DNA from: Propionibacterium sp. | Lineage (GTDB): Bacteria; Actinomycetota; Actinomycetes; Propionibacteriales; Propionibacteriaceae | Assembly (NCBI GenBank): GCA_012839035.1 | Contig: DUOB01000126.1 | Span: 1-52,815 of the forward strand | DNA length: 52,815 nt | Reading direction: 5' to 3' | Shown: piece by piece, positions 8,114 through 16,890 of the stretch | How positions within the stretch are numbered: the stretch's first letter is position 1 | How the letters are laid out: the number at the start of each line of letters is the position of its first letter | Notes under the pieces: model-generated | Seen by the model: the letters and a program-made list of their open reading frames with translations, nothing else | Databases searched by the model: none | Told to the model about the DNA's origin: nothing | Program-made: the position numbers and the translations under genes

Positions 8114-9421
8114 TCACTGCTCCTTTCCGGTCGCGGCGACCGTGCGCCTGGCGCTGATCTCGTTCCAGGGCGTTCCCGAAACGAGGTCGCGATAGAAGTC
8201 GTACATGGCGAGCACCGAGTTGTCGGAATAGACGTGCGCTGTGCTCACGCCGGGATAGTCGGGGTCGCGTGTGGCGGGCACGCGACGCATGTCGTAGGTG
8301 TAGCCCTGCTTGCGGGCCTTGGTGCCGCGCAGGATGCGCTGCATCTCCTCCCAGTTCTCTGCGTCGTCCTGCTCGAACATGCCCGAGGGCGAGAACGTAC
8401 GCAGCACGTCGAGCCGCACGGCCTCCTTGACCTCGTCGGGGGCCTCTCTCGGCACGAACGTCCACGCCCAGATCTCCATCTCGTCGGTGCCCCGGGGATG
8501 GGTCACCCGGAAGGTGCCGTTCCCGAGCAGCATGAAGTTGGGGAAGATGTTGGCGTGCCCGCGCCGCTCCCGCGTGTCGCCCATGTGTTCGGCGACGGCG
8601 TCCGCGTGCTCCCGCTCCCAGGCCACCAGGGCGGGCGACGCGTTCGCGATCTCCCGGCCCGGAGCCCCCACCCACGAGCCGCCGTGGCCATAGGTGCTCT
8701 GCCACTGCCTGCCCTCCGGCACCGGACGCCGCGACGCCCGATCGAAGCTGCTGCCGCCACTCTTGAGGGCTTCGATCGCCGAGATGTGCGAAATCTCTGC
8801 GTGCTGACCGTCGCCCGTGGGCTGCTCGACGTTGAACTTCCAGTTCGCCGGCAGCACCCACTTGTGCACGGCGATCGCCTCCATGCCCCCGGGCCAGCGG
8901 TCGATGTACCCGTCGAGGTACCAGGCCGCGTCGCCGAGGTAGTCCTCGAACTCGGGCGCGTCCGCATCCCAGGTGCCGAAGATGAAGCCCTTGTAGTTGG
9001 CCAGTCGCGGGACTTTGACCGCGCCGAGCTGCGCGGGATCGAAGGAGTCGGGGTAGGTGTCCTCGCGGTGCGGCACGCTCAACAGCGCGCCATCAAGTCC
9101 GTACGCCCAGCCGTGGAAGCTGCACATGAATGACTTCGCGGTGCCGCGGTCGGCACGGCAGATCCGCATCCCGCGGTGTCGGCACTGGTTGAGGAAGGCA
9201 ACCACCGAGCCGTCCTTCTGCCGCACGACCACAACCGGATCCTCGCCGATGTAGTTCTGCACGTACGAGCCCGTCCTGGGCAGCATGCTGTCGTGGGCGA
9301 GGAAGACCCAGGTGCGTCCGAACACCTCCTCCAATTCGGCTTCATAGAGGACGGGATCGGTGTAGAGCCGGCCAGAAATCCGGCCATTCTCCGTGTCGAT
9401 GATCTGGTCAAGATCGAACAT
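8114..9421 (-). CDS. Rieske non-heme iron aromatic dioxygenase, alpha (large) subunit
   Basis: 435 residues. The Rieske [2Fe-2S] site is Cys80-x-His82 and Cys100-x2-His103. The mononuclear iron site follows at residues 204-212 (GDGQHAEISH: Asp204, His207, His212), with a probable third ligand in DDAENWEEMQ. The enzyme would insert both atoms of O2 into an aromatic ring or remove a ring substituent, with electrons from a ferredoxin and reductase, neither of which is encoded in the window. ATG 9421 has GGAAGGA upstream. It is the first gene of the leftward operon alpha-beta-VOC-ABM-binding protein-hydroxylase, and transcription must begin in the divergent region to its right. The substrate is unknown; neighbouring phenol-type hydroxylases suggest a phenolic or carboxylated aromatic. 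Confidence 0.92.
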   Translation of the reverse strand: MFDLDQIIDTENGRISGRLYTDPVLYEAELEEVFGRTWVFLAHDSMLPRTGSYVQNYIGEDPVVVVRQKDGSVVAFLNQCRHRGMRICRADRGTAKSFMCSFHGWAYGLDGALLSVPHREDTYPDSFDPAQLGAVKVPRLANYKGFIFGTWDADAPEFEDYLGDAAWYLDGYIDRWPGGMEAIAVHKWVLPANWKFNVEQPTGDGQHAEISHISAIEALKSGGSSFDRASRRPVPEGRQWQSTYGHGGSWVGAPGREIANASPALVAWEREHADAVAEHMGDTRERRGHANIFPNFMLLGNGTFRVTHPRGTDEMEIWAWTFVPREAPDEVKEAVRLDVLRTFSPSGMFEQDDAENWEEMQRILRGTKARKQGYTYDMRRVPATRDPDYPGVSTAHVYSDNSVLAMYDFYRDLVSGTPWNEISARRTVAATGKEQ

Positions 9422-9736
9422 CGGGTTCCTTCCGTGATTCCCTCGCGGGGGTCCGGACGATGCCTGGGGACCGGGTTCGCCGGCGGCACCGATGGCGCCG
9501 GCCAGTCCGGTCGTGAGGCTGAGAAGGGTTGCGCGTTCTGTCGGGAACTACGCGGGTCCGGTCACCCTAAGCAGGGCCCCTTTTGGCCCTGGCGAAATCT
9601 CGCAACCAATGGAATTCTCACCGCATTTCGGCCTCCGATTTCCGGCCAGCGAGAGTCCGGCGGACCGCCGCGATGGTGCCTGCGAGCCTTGCAGGATCGC
9701 GGCGACACTCGGCCCGCGAGCGAGTGGAAGGACCTC
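9422..9736. promoter_or_regulatory. Divergent control region of the aromatic cluster
   Basis: This 315-nt gene-free stretch separates the leftward dioxygenase operon from the rightward hydroxylase operon, so it should hold both promoters and the regulator site. It contains a 20-bp palindrome CAGGGCC-N6-GGCCCTG at 9572-9591. Immediately beside it (9591-9650) is the most AT-rich part, with GGAATTC at 9611-9617. I see no confident -35/-10 pair. The palindrome could be an operator or a hairpin in a leader transcript. Confidence 0.45.
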
Positions 9737-11509
9737 ATGAGCACCCCGAAGATGCCGTACACCGACGTCCTCATCGTCGGCTCGGGCCCAATGGGCTCCG
9801 CGACCGCCCTGGCCCTCGCGATCCAGGGGATCGACTGCCAGGTCGTGTCGAAGCAGAAGTGGTTGGCCAACTCGCCGCGCGCCCACATTGTCAACCAGCG
9901 CGCGATGGAGGTGTTGCGCGACCTGGGGGTCGAGGAGGAGTGCCTGCGCGCCGGCACGTCCTGGGACAAGATGGGTGACATGGTGTTCGCCACCAGCCTC
10001 GCGGGCGAGGAAATCGCTCGGCTGCATACCTGGGGCACGGGTGACGAACGGGCGACCGACTACAGGACGGCGAGCCCCTGCGGGCTGCTCGACCTGATCC
10101 AGCCGCTGATGGAGCCGATCCTGGTCGACGCCGCAGCAGCGCGTGGTGCCGCTTTCACATTCAGCACGGAGTATCTGTCCCACGTCCAGGATGGCGACGG
10201 CGTCACGACCACGGTGCGGGACCGGCTGCGCGGCGAAACCTATGAGATCCGGTCGCGCTACCTGGTGGGCGCCGACGGAGCTCGTTCGAAGGTCGCCGAG
10301 GATCTGGGTCTGACGATCGAGGGGCGAATGGGCCGGGCCGGCACCATGTACACCCTGTTCGACGCCGACCTCACCCGCTTCGTGGGACACCGCCCGAGCA
10401 TCCTGCACCGCCTCGTCAACCCCATCGCCACCACGGGCGACATGGCGTTGGCCACCCTGCGGGCCATCAAGCCGTGGACGCAATGGATCATCGGCTGGGG
10501 CTATGACATCGAGCAGGGCGAGCCCACGATCAGCGACGACGAGCTGATCGCGCGGCTGCGCGTCCTCATCGGGGACGACGACGTGCCGATCTCGATCGTC
10601 CAGCGCTCCTATTGGCAGGTGAACGAGGCGTACGCCACCACCTATTCCAAGGGCCGCGTCTTCTGCGGCGGGGACGCCGTGCACAGGCATCCCCCGAGCA
10701 GTGGCCTGGGCTCGAACACCTGCCTGCAGGACGCCTTCAATCTCGCCTGGAAGCTGGCGTTCGGGGTGCGGGGCGACGCCGGGCCCGCGTTGCTGGAGAG
10801 CTACTCGGCCGAACGGATGCCGGTCGGACGGGGCATCGTCGAGCGCGCCAACCAGTCCCGACACGACTATGCGCCGTTGCGTTCGGTGCTGAAGGACGCC
10901 GGCATCGACACTTCGGTCGAGACGGCTCTGGCGGCGCTGCGCGCCCCGGATGCGGCCGGTGCCGAGCTGCGTACCCGCCTGGAGGCGGCCGTCGATCTCA
11001 AGAGCGACGAGTTCAACGCCCAGGGCATTGAACTCGACCACCGCTATGCCTCGACAGCCGTCCTCGCCGACCCGGCAGCTCCGCCCGAGACATGGACGCG
11101 ATCCCGCATCCGGCACGTCCAGCCGACGACGCGGCCGGGGGCGAAGCTCCCGCACGCCTGGCTGGTCGATGCCGACGGGCACCGATTCTCGACACTGGAC
11201 GCGGTTGGGCGGGGCCGCTTCACGGTGTTGACGGGACTCACCGGCCACGCGTGGGCGGACGCCGCGGCGTCCCTCGACGTTGATTGGCTCCGCACCGTCG
11301 TGGTGGGGGCCCACGGCTTCGCCGACCCCTACTTCGAGTGGAGCCGCGCCCGTGAAGTCGAGGAGGGCGGTGTCCTGCTCGTGCGGCCGGACGCCTACGT
11401 GGCTTGGAGACATGCACCTGTCGACTCGTCCGAGGAGGCCGGACGGCTGCTTCGTTCGGCACTGGCATCCGTCCTGGACAACCCGAATCTCGGAGGCTCT
11501 GATGACTGA
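9737..11509 (+). CDS. FAD-dependent aromatic hydroxylase (2,4-dichlorophenol 6-monooxygenase/phenol hydroxylase family)
   Basis: 590 residues from ATG 9737 (AAGGA seven bases upstream). In order it has the FAD fold DVLIVGSGPMGSATALALA, NSPRAHIVNQRAMEVLRDLGVEEE (family signature near residue 48), YLVGADGARSKV for NAD(P)H/FAD, FCGGDAVHRHPPSSGLGSNT, and the C-terminal thioredoxin-like domain beginning RPGAKLPHAWLVDADG. It uses NAD(P)H and O2 to add an ortho hydroxyl to a phenol. It is a close paralogue of the broken gene at 2674-4430 and is intact. It overlaps the next gene by 8 nt. Substrate specificity cannot be assigned. Confidence 0.9.
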   Translation: MSTPKMPYTDVLIVGSGPMGSATALALAIQGIDCQVVSKQKWLANSPRAHIVNQRAMEVLRDLGVEEECLRAGTSWDKMGDMVFATSLAGEEIARLHTWGTGDERATDYRTASPCGLLDLIQPLMEPILVDAAAARGAAFTFSTEYLSHVQDGDGVTTTVRDRLRGETYEIRSRYLVGADGARSKVAEDLGLTIEGRMGRAGTMYTLFDADLTRFVGHRPSILHRLVNPIATTGDMALATLRAIKPWTQWIIGWGYDIEQGEPTISDDELIARLRVLIGDDDVPISIVQRSYWQVNEAYATTYSKGRVFCGGDAVHRHPPSSGLGSNTCLQDAFNLAWKLAFGVRGDAGPALLESYSAERMPVGRGIVERANQSRHDYAPLRSVLKDAGIDTSVETALAALRAPDAAGAELRTRLEAAVDLKSDEFNAQGIELDHRYASTAVLADPAAPPETWTRSRIRHVQPTTRPGAKLPHAWLVDADGHRFSTLDAVGRGRFTVLTGLTGHAWADAAASLDVDWLRTVVVGAHGFADPYFEWSRAREVEEGGVLLVRPDAYVAWRHAPVDSSEEAGRLLRSALASVLDNPNLGGSDD

Positions 11510-12881
11510 GGCCCACATCGACGTCACCGCAATCCTGGCCCGGTTCGCGACTGCTCGCCGCGGCCCCGTGACTGGTGCCGCGCGGGCCGACGTGGCCCGC
11601 TGCGTGCTCGACACTGTTGCCGTGTCGATAGCCGCCCTGCCCAACCCGGGGCTGACGATCTTCGACGCCTGGGCGGCAACCGAATCGGCGGCCGGTCCCT
11701 GCGCTGTTTGGGGGAGGGCTGCCCGCACCGCTCCCGCCGCGGCCGCACTCCGCAACGGCACTGCGGCGCACGTGCTCGACTACGACGATCTGGTCCCCGG
11801 CCGCCCATCGCACCCGAGCGTCGTCCTGCTGCCGGCGCTGTTGGCCGTCGCGGACGCCCGTGGCCACGATTTCGACCAGGTGGCGCCCGCCTTCATGGTG
11901 GGCTCGGCGACATTCCGCGCCTTCGCCGACGCGCTCCCCCACACCGAGCACTACGACCGGGGCTGGCACACGACATCGACGGTGGGTCGCGTGGCCGCAG
12001 TGACGGCGCTGGCCCACCTGGTGGGCCTCGACGAAGGAGCCACCCGACGGGCGCTGGGCATCGTGACGTCGCTGGCAGCGGGTTCCCTTGCCAACTTCGG
12101 CACGATGGTCAAGCCCATGCACTCCGGGGCAGCCGCCCGCGACGCCGTGCTGGCCGTCGACCTGGCGGAGCGCGGCCTGACGGCCAACGGCTCCGCACTC
12201 GAGGCCCGCGGTGGCTTCGTCGACCTGTACGGCAGCCCCGACGACGCCCGGCTCGCGGCGCTGCCGGCCTTGCTGGAGGCCGAATATGACGGCTGGCGCA
12301 CCGACTGGGCGCTGAAGCAGTACCCGGCGTGCTATGGCACCAACAGGGCCATCGACGCCGCGCTCGCCCTGCGCGCGCAACTGGGCGGCGCGCTCCCGGA
12401 CGACATCGAATCGGTACGCGTGGTCACCCATCCAACCTGCCTCCGCCCCCTGCTGCGGCGGCGGGCAGAGCATGGGCAGGAGGCACGGTTCAGCATGGAA
12501 TACGTGGTGGCGACGGCACTTGCGCAAGGTGGGCTGACACTCGTCGACTTCGAACCCGAAGGCTTCGCCGCGAACCGGGAGAATTCCCTGATCGACCGCG
12601 TCACGATGAGCGAGGCGGACGTGCCACCGGTTGGTCCGCCCGACTACAGCGAGGGTTACACGGTGGTCACGATCGAGACGGCGTCCGGTGACCGACTGAG
12701 CGTACGCCGCGATGTCACCCACGGTGACAGCAGCGATCCCCTGACCGATGCAGAATTGCTGGCCAAGGTTCGCGACTGTTTCCGGGCGGGAGGACTCGAC
12801 CAGAACGAGGCCGAATCGACGCTGTCGCACTGGCTCGCCTGGACCTCGGGGATCGAGTCACCCGCAGCCTCCACCTCATAG
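11502..12881 (+). CDS. MmgE/PrpD family protein
   Basis: 459 residues starting at ATG 11502 inside the end of the hydroxylase gene. Family markers include AALRNGTAAHVLDYDDLVPGRPSHPSVVLLPALLA (near residue 80), HTTSTVGRVAAVTALAHLVGLD, GIVTSLAAGSLANFGTMVKPMHSGAAARD (near 185) and LKQYPACYGTNRAID. The family contains 2-methylcitrate dehydratase, cis-aconitate decarboxylase and iminodisuccinate epimerase; all handle small polycarboxylic acids. In a catabolic operon it might act on a ring-fission-derived dicarboxylate (inference). No methylcitrate synthase or lyase gene is nearby, so a propionate role is less likely. Confidence 0.85.
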   Translation: MTEAHIDVTAILARFATARRGPVTGAARADVARCVLDTVAVSIAALPNPGLTIFDAWAATESAAGPCAVWGRAARTAPAAAALRNGTAAHVLDYDDLVPGRPSHPSVVLLPALLAVADARGHDFDQVAPAFMVGSATFRAFADALPHTEHYDRGWHTTSTVGRVAAVTALAHLVGLDEGATRRALGIVTSLAAGSLANFGTMVKPMHSGAAARDAVLAVDLAERGLTANGSALEARGGFVDLYGSPDDARLAALPALLEAEYDGWRTDWALKQYPACYGTNRAIDAALALRAQLGGALPDDIESVRVVTHPTCLRPLLRRRAEHGQEARFSMEYVVATALAQGGLTLVDFEPEGFAANRENSLIDRVTMSEADVPPVGPPDYSEGYTVVTIETASGDRLSVRRDVTHGDSSDPLTDAELLAKVRDCFRAGGLDQNEAESTLSHWLAWTSGIESPAASTS

Positions 12882-12915
12882 CCGCGCTCGCGGACGGGTC
12901 TGCTTCACTTCACGC

Positions 12916-14328
12916 ATGAGGCCTGTGAACCTTACCTTCCTCGGTGCCGTCGGCACCGTGACCGGATCCAAATACCTGTTGACCATCGACGAACGCCGGG
13001 TGCTGGTCGACGCCGGCATGTTCCAGGGCGAGAAACAATGGCGTGAGCTCAACTGGGCGGAGTTCCCGGTCGACCCCGCGACGATCACCGATGTCCTGCT
13101 CACCCACGCCCACACCGATCACGCGAGCTATCTGCCGGCGCTGGTGCGACAGGGCTTCACCGGCCCGATCTGGGCGACCGAGGGCACCAGGCGTCTCGCC
13201 GAGATCGTGCTCCGCGACGCCGGCAAACTGCAGGAGGCGCAGGCCAAGGACGCCAACGCCGGTGGCTGGTCCAAACACTCCCCCGCCCTGCCGCTCTACA
13301 CGACCCGTGACGTGGAGAACACCCTGCCCCTGTTCAAGGTGATCGACTGGGACGTCGACATCAACCTGGGTGAGGGACTGAGCGCCACGTGGACGAGGTC
13401 CGGGCACATCCTCGGCTCCGCCAGCATCCATGTGCGGGTGGATGAAGCCGATGTCCTGTTCTCCGGTGACGTCGGGCGCCACGACCACCCCATCCTCAAG
13501 CCGCGAGCCATTCCCGAGGGCGCCCGTTTCGTCCTGATCGAGTCGACCTATGGCGACCGGGAACATCCCGAACCCGAGGGGCCCGGCCACGAGGACTTCG
13601 CGGAGGCGATCCGCCGCACGGTCGCTGCGGGTGGTGAGGTCATCGTCCCGGCGTTCGCGATCGACCGCACCGAGGCGGTCATGCGGACGCTCACCGAGAT
13701 GTTCCGGGACGGGCGCATCCCGGACGTGCCGGTGATCGTCGACGGGCCCATGGCACTCGCCGCACTGGACGTCTATCGCGACGAGTCGCTGGACGAGCTG
13801 CGCGACGACATCGACGTGGACGACTTCACGGGCATGCCGCACCTGCGCGAGGTGCGGTCGGGCAAGGAGTCCAAGACCCTCAACAAGCGCTCCGGCCCCC
13901 GCATCATCGTGTCGTCATCGGGCATGGCCGAGGGCGGCCGAGTGCTCCACCATCTCGCGCGGGCCCTGCCGGATCCGAACAGCACCGTGGTCCTGACCGG
14001 TTTCCAGGCCGAGGGCACCCGCGGGCGGGATCTGGAGGAAGGTGCCAAGCAGGTCAAGATCAATGGGCGCTATGTGAAGGTCCGCGCCACGATCGTCCGT
14101 GACCGCGAGTTCTCCGTCCACGGGGACTGTTCGGATCTCCTGGACTGGCTGCGTGAGCTCGACAAGGAGCCGGAGACCGTGTTCGTGACCCACGGCGAAC
14201 CGGAGGTCGCGGCAAGCTTCGCCGCGCGCATCGAAGAAGAATTCGGCTGGACCGCAGTGGTCCCCCGTTATGGCGAAGTGGTGACCCTCAACCCACCGGC
14301 GGACGACACGGGTGAAGTGGAGGAATAG
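12916..14328 (+). CDS. MBL-fold beta-CASP metallo-hydrolase (RNA-processing nuclease family)
   Basis: 470 residues from ATG 12916. It contains the metallo-beta-lactamase motif THAHTDHASYLPAL (near residue 62), SGHILGSASIHV, SGDVGRHDHPIL, the beta-CASP insertion beginning near EVIVPAFAIDRTEAVM, and the C-terminal RMMBL part (SSSGMAEGGRVLHHL, GFQAEGTRGRDL, SVHGDCSDLLDWL, VFVTHGEPE). The order matches the YSH1/CPSF73-like bacterial hydrolases; most such bacterial proteins are predicted RNA endo/exonucleases with two zinc ions. It is not an RNase J, which has a different C-terminus. The gene follows the catabolic operon after 34 nt but looks functionally unrelated. Confidence 0.88.
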   Translation: MRPVNLTFLGAVGTVTGSKYLLTIDERRVLVDAGMFQGEKQWRELNWAEFPVDPATITDVLLTHAHTDHASYLPALVRQGFTGPIWATEGTRRLAEIVLRDAGKLQEAQAKDANAGGWSKHSPALPLYTTRDVENTLPLFKVIDWDVDINLGEGLSATWTRSGHILGSASIHVRVDEADVLFSGDVGRHDHPILKPRAIPEGARFVLIESTYGDREHPEPEGPGHEDFAEAIRRTVAAGGEVIVPAFAIDRTEAVMRTLTEMFRDGRIPDVPVIVDGPMALAALDVYRDESLDELRDDIDVDDFTGMPHLREVRSGKESKTLNKRSGPRIIVSSSGMAEGGRVLHHLARALPDPNSTVVLTGFQAEGTRGRDLEEGAKQVKINGRYVKVRATIVRDREFSVHGDCSDLLDWLRELDKEPETVFVTHGEPEVAASFAARIEEEFGWTAVVPRYGEVVTLNPPADDTGEVEE

Positions 14329-14425
14329 GCCCGCCCCCTGCGGGTGTGCTTGATAGCCTCGCTCCGACGCAGCCGTGCTTCCCCCATGACTCCAGCCCAT
14401 GGCACGGATCTGCCAGAGGAGAGCT

Positions 14426-15955
14426 ATGGACCTCGGAGTGGACTTCGGCACCACCCGCACCATCACTGCGATCGCGGACCGCGGGAACTATCCCGTGGTC
14501 GGCCTGACGGATCCGCTCGGTGACTCCCATGACTGGTTCCCGTCGGTGGTGGCGCTGTCGGGCGGCCGCCTCGTTCATGGATTCGAGGCCCTGGCTGCCG
14601 CCGAGGAGGGGGCGCCCATGTTGCGGTCCTTCAAGCGGCTCCTGGCGGCACCGGACTTCGGCCCGGAGACCTTGGTGCGGCTCGGCGATGCGGCCTTTCC
14701 CGCCGTGGGCGTGCTCGAGTCCCACCTGCGGGCCCTGAAGACCGCACTGGTGGAGTCCGGGATCGACTGGGAGGACGTCGAGTCCACGGTGATCGCAGTT
14801 CCTGCCCATGCACACGGGGCCCAGCGGTTCTGGACGCTGGAGTCCTTCCGCCGGGCCGGTTTCCCCGTGACGGCGATGATGAACGAACCCTCGGCTGCGG
14901 GGTTCGAATACACGCACCGCCAGTCCCGCACGCTCAGCTCGAAGCGCACGCGGCTGATCGTCTATGACCTCGGTGGTGGCACCTTCGACGCCTCCCTGAT
15001 CAAGGCCGACGGGACTGCCCACGAGGTCATCGATTCCCTGGGTGTGAACGCCCTCGGTGGCGATGACTTCGACCGTGTGCTGGCCACGCTGGCGGTCGGT
15101 GCCGCCCAGGCATCGGGGGCCTCCACGCCCGGGACCACCGGATCCCCGCTGGACGCGCTGCCGGCCGGGGAACTCGAAGAGCTGCTGCTCGCATGCCGCG
15201 AGGCGAAGGAGCGGCTGACACCCCAGACCAGGCGCATCGCTCTCGAGGTTGGCGGTGACGTCGTCATGGTGGGCGTCAATGATTTCTATGCCGCGGCCAC
15301 CCCGCTCGTCGAGGAGAGCCTGACCGCCATGCTTCCGTTGCTCGGCGGCCTTGATGCCGAGTCGGCCGACCTCAGCGAGGTGGCGGGCATCTATCTCGTG
15401 GGGGGTGGCTCCGGTCTGCCGCTGGTCCCCAGGCTGCTGCGGGAGCGTTTCGGGCGTCGGGTGCACCGTTCGCCCTATCCGGCCGCATCCACGGCGATCG
15501 GGCTCGCCATCGCGGCGGATGCCCAGTCCGGGTTCTCGCTCACCGAGAAGCTGTCCCGCGGATTCGGTGTGTTCCGGGAGATCTCCGATGGTCGGGCGCT
15601 CGGCTTCGATGCGATCCTGGATCGTTCGCTCACCGTGCCGGACCAGGGCGAGCAGGTGGTCGTCCGGCGCTATCGCGCGCGGCACAACGTGGGTGATTTC
15701 CGCTTCGTGGAGTACGCCCAGCTCGACCCGTCGGGGCACCCGGCCGGGGACATCGTCCCCTTCGGCCGCATTGTCTTCCCGTTCGATACGGCCCTGCAGG
15801 AGCAGTCGGCGGAGTTGCCGATCCCTGTGGAGCGGCGCCACGAGGGCCCGGAGGTCGAGGAGCGCTATGTGATCGACCGCAACGGCATCGTGACGGTGCG
15901 CATCACCGATCTCGACACCGGGTTTGCGGTGGAGGAGTCACTGGCCCACAGCTGA
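14426..15955 (+). CDS. Hsp70-family ATPase, short non-canonical type
   Basis: 509 residues; ATG 14426 has AGAGGAG upstream. The actin-like ATPase domain is clear: phosphate-1 loop LGVDFGTTRTITAI (residues 3-16), phosphate-2 YDLGGGTFDASLIKADG near 182 and the adenosine motif GIYLVGGGSGLPLVPRLLRERF near 325. The C-terminal about 130 residues form a reduced beta-rich substrate-like part instead of the full DnaK domain with lid. DnaK itself is about 620 residues, and no grpE or dnaJ is nearby, so this is a divergent Hsp70 of unknown client. The gene is closed by a hairpin terminator shared with the opposing gene. Confidence 0.85.
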   Translation: MDLGVDFGTTRTITAIADRGNYPVVGLTDPLGDSHDWFPSVVALSGGRLVHGFEALAAAEEGAPMLRSFKRLLAAPDFGPETLVRLGDAAFPAVGVLESHLRALKTALVESGIDWEDVESTVIAVPAHAHGAQRFWTLESFRRAGFPVTAMMNEPSAAGFEYTHRQSRTLSSKRTRLIVYDLGGGTFDASLIKADGTAHEVIDSLGVNALGGDDFDRVLATLAVGAAQASGASTPGTTGSPLDALPAGELEELLLACREAKERLTPQTRRIALEVGGDVVMVGVNDFYAAATPLVEESLTAMLPLLGGLDAESADLSEVAGIYLVGGGSGLPLVPRLLRERFGRRVHRSPYPAASTAIGLAIAADAQSGFSLTEKLSRGFGVFREISDGRALGFDAILDRSLTVPDQGEQVVVRRYRARHNVGDFRFVEYAQLDPSGHPAGDIVPFGRIVFPFDTALQEQSAELPIPVERRHEGPEVEERYVIDRNGIVTVRITDLDTGFAVEESLAHS

Positions 15956-15958
15956 TGT

Positions 15959-15990
15959 GTGGCTGGGTCGGGAATCCCCGGCCCAGCCAC
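15959..15990. terminator. Bidirectional hairpin terminator
   Basis: Perfect 9-bp arms GTGGCTGGG (15959-15967) and CCCAGCCAC (15982-15990) with a 14-nt loop lie between two convergent genes, four bases after the Hsp70 stop. This suits termination from both sides. Confidence 0.7.
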
Positions 15991-16002
15991 CTCAGTTTCC
16001 CG

Positions 16003-16713
16003 TCAGGCGAAGTCGGGGCGCTCCGGCAGTTCACCGTCGACACGCAGACCGTCGGTCGTGCCGCGCGTGATCCAGCCGAGGACGGCGTCCCTGCCGCCCT
16101 TCAGGGTCGGGCCACCCGATCCGACCGTATAGCTCTCGCCCTCGTCGGTCTCGATCTGCAGCCCGGGATAGTCGTCCCGCTTCTGGATGCGCATGACCGC
16201 GAGCTCAAGGGCGTCCTCAAGCGCATCGATGTCGGCCTCATCAATGTCCCAGATGGTGTCCAGGTCATGGTGATGGACGATGATCTCCGAGATCCGATAG
16301 GCGGGCAACAGATAGGGGTTGACCGGGCCGGCTCCCATCTCGACTTCCTCAACGGCCAGTTTGCCGGCGCGCAGCTGATCGGCGGCCTTGGCGAAATCGG
16401 CGTTCGCCCCGTGCAGAGCCCTCTTGAGCTCGGCCGTCGGCAGTGCGGCGAGCTCGGCGATCTCGGCGTCCCGGGCTTCCTTCGACTCATACATCGCCTG
16501 CTTGTTGCCGGTGACGGCCCAGTCGATGAGGCGGTTCAGAGCGCGCGCGTTGCCCACGAGGTGGGCAACGACGTCGGCTCGGGTCCAGCCTTCGGCGAGG
16601 GAGGGTGCGGCCAGTTCGGCGTCGGAAAAACTGTCGACGGTGGCCATGATCATGCCGGTCTCCCGCTCGAGGCGGTTGAGATCGGCGGGCATGTACGCAG
16701 CTGTCTTCTTCAT
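16003..16713 (-). CDS. Mycothiol-dependent maleylpyruvate isomerase family protein (DinB-like)
   Basis: 236 residues. The N-terminal four-helix DinB-like domain carries the expected metal ligands: His51 (WTRADVVAHLVGNA), Glu143 and His147 (YRISEIIVHHHDLD). These are one residue away from the numbering of Corynebacterium maleylpyruvate isomerase (His52, Glu144, His148). The C-terminal about 80 residues form the small SCP2-like domain. The named enzyme isomerises maleylpyruvate to fumarylpyruvate in the gentisate pathway using mycothiol, but the family also holds mycothiol S-transferases. No gentisate dioxygenase is in the window. It diverges from the BenE transporter, a hint of a role in aromatic-acid metabolism. 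Confidence 0.8.
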   Translation of the reverse strand: MKKTAAYMPADLNRLERETGMIMATVDSFSDAELAAPSLAEGWTRADVVAHLVGNARALNRLIDWAVTGNKQAMYESKEARDAEIAELAALPTAELKRALHGANADFAKAADQLRAGKLAVEEVEMGAGPVNPYLLPAYRISEIIVHHHDLDTIWDIDEADIDALEDALELAVMRIQKRDDYPGLQIETDEGESYTVGSGGPTLKGGRDAVLGWITRGTTDGLRVDGELPERPDFA

Positions 16714-16890
16714 GTCCCCCAGTGTGGTCCGCCGGTGGGAAGGGCGCTATACCGGGTCGGCGAACTTGGACGTGCCGGACCGGTGCGGACGGACCTGTCC
16801 TCGACGTCAACGGTGAGATCTGGGCGCCGGGTGTCGGCAATTGCGTCAGTCTGTCCTCCACACGTTGGCCCATCGACGAGGAGGGGTGTC

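Noticed and set aside
9548..11761. Long open frame antisense to the intact hydroxylase
   Set aside because: It overlaps a strongly supported gene on the other strand; a composition artefact of high GC.
13043..13342. Small Arg/Ser/Pro-rich frames inside the beta-CASP gene
   Set aside because: Out-of-frame shadows of a conserved protein with no start signals of their own.
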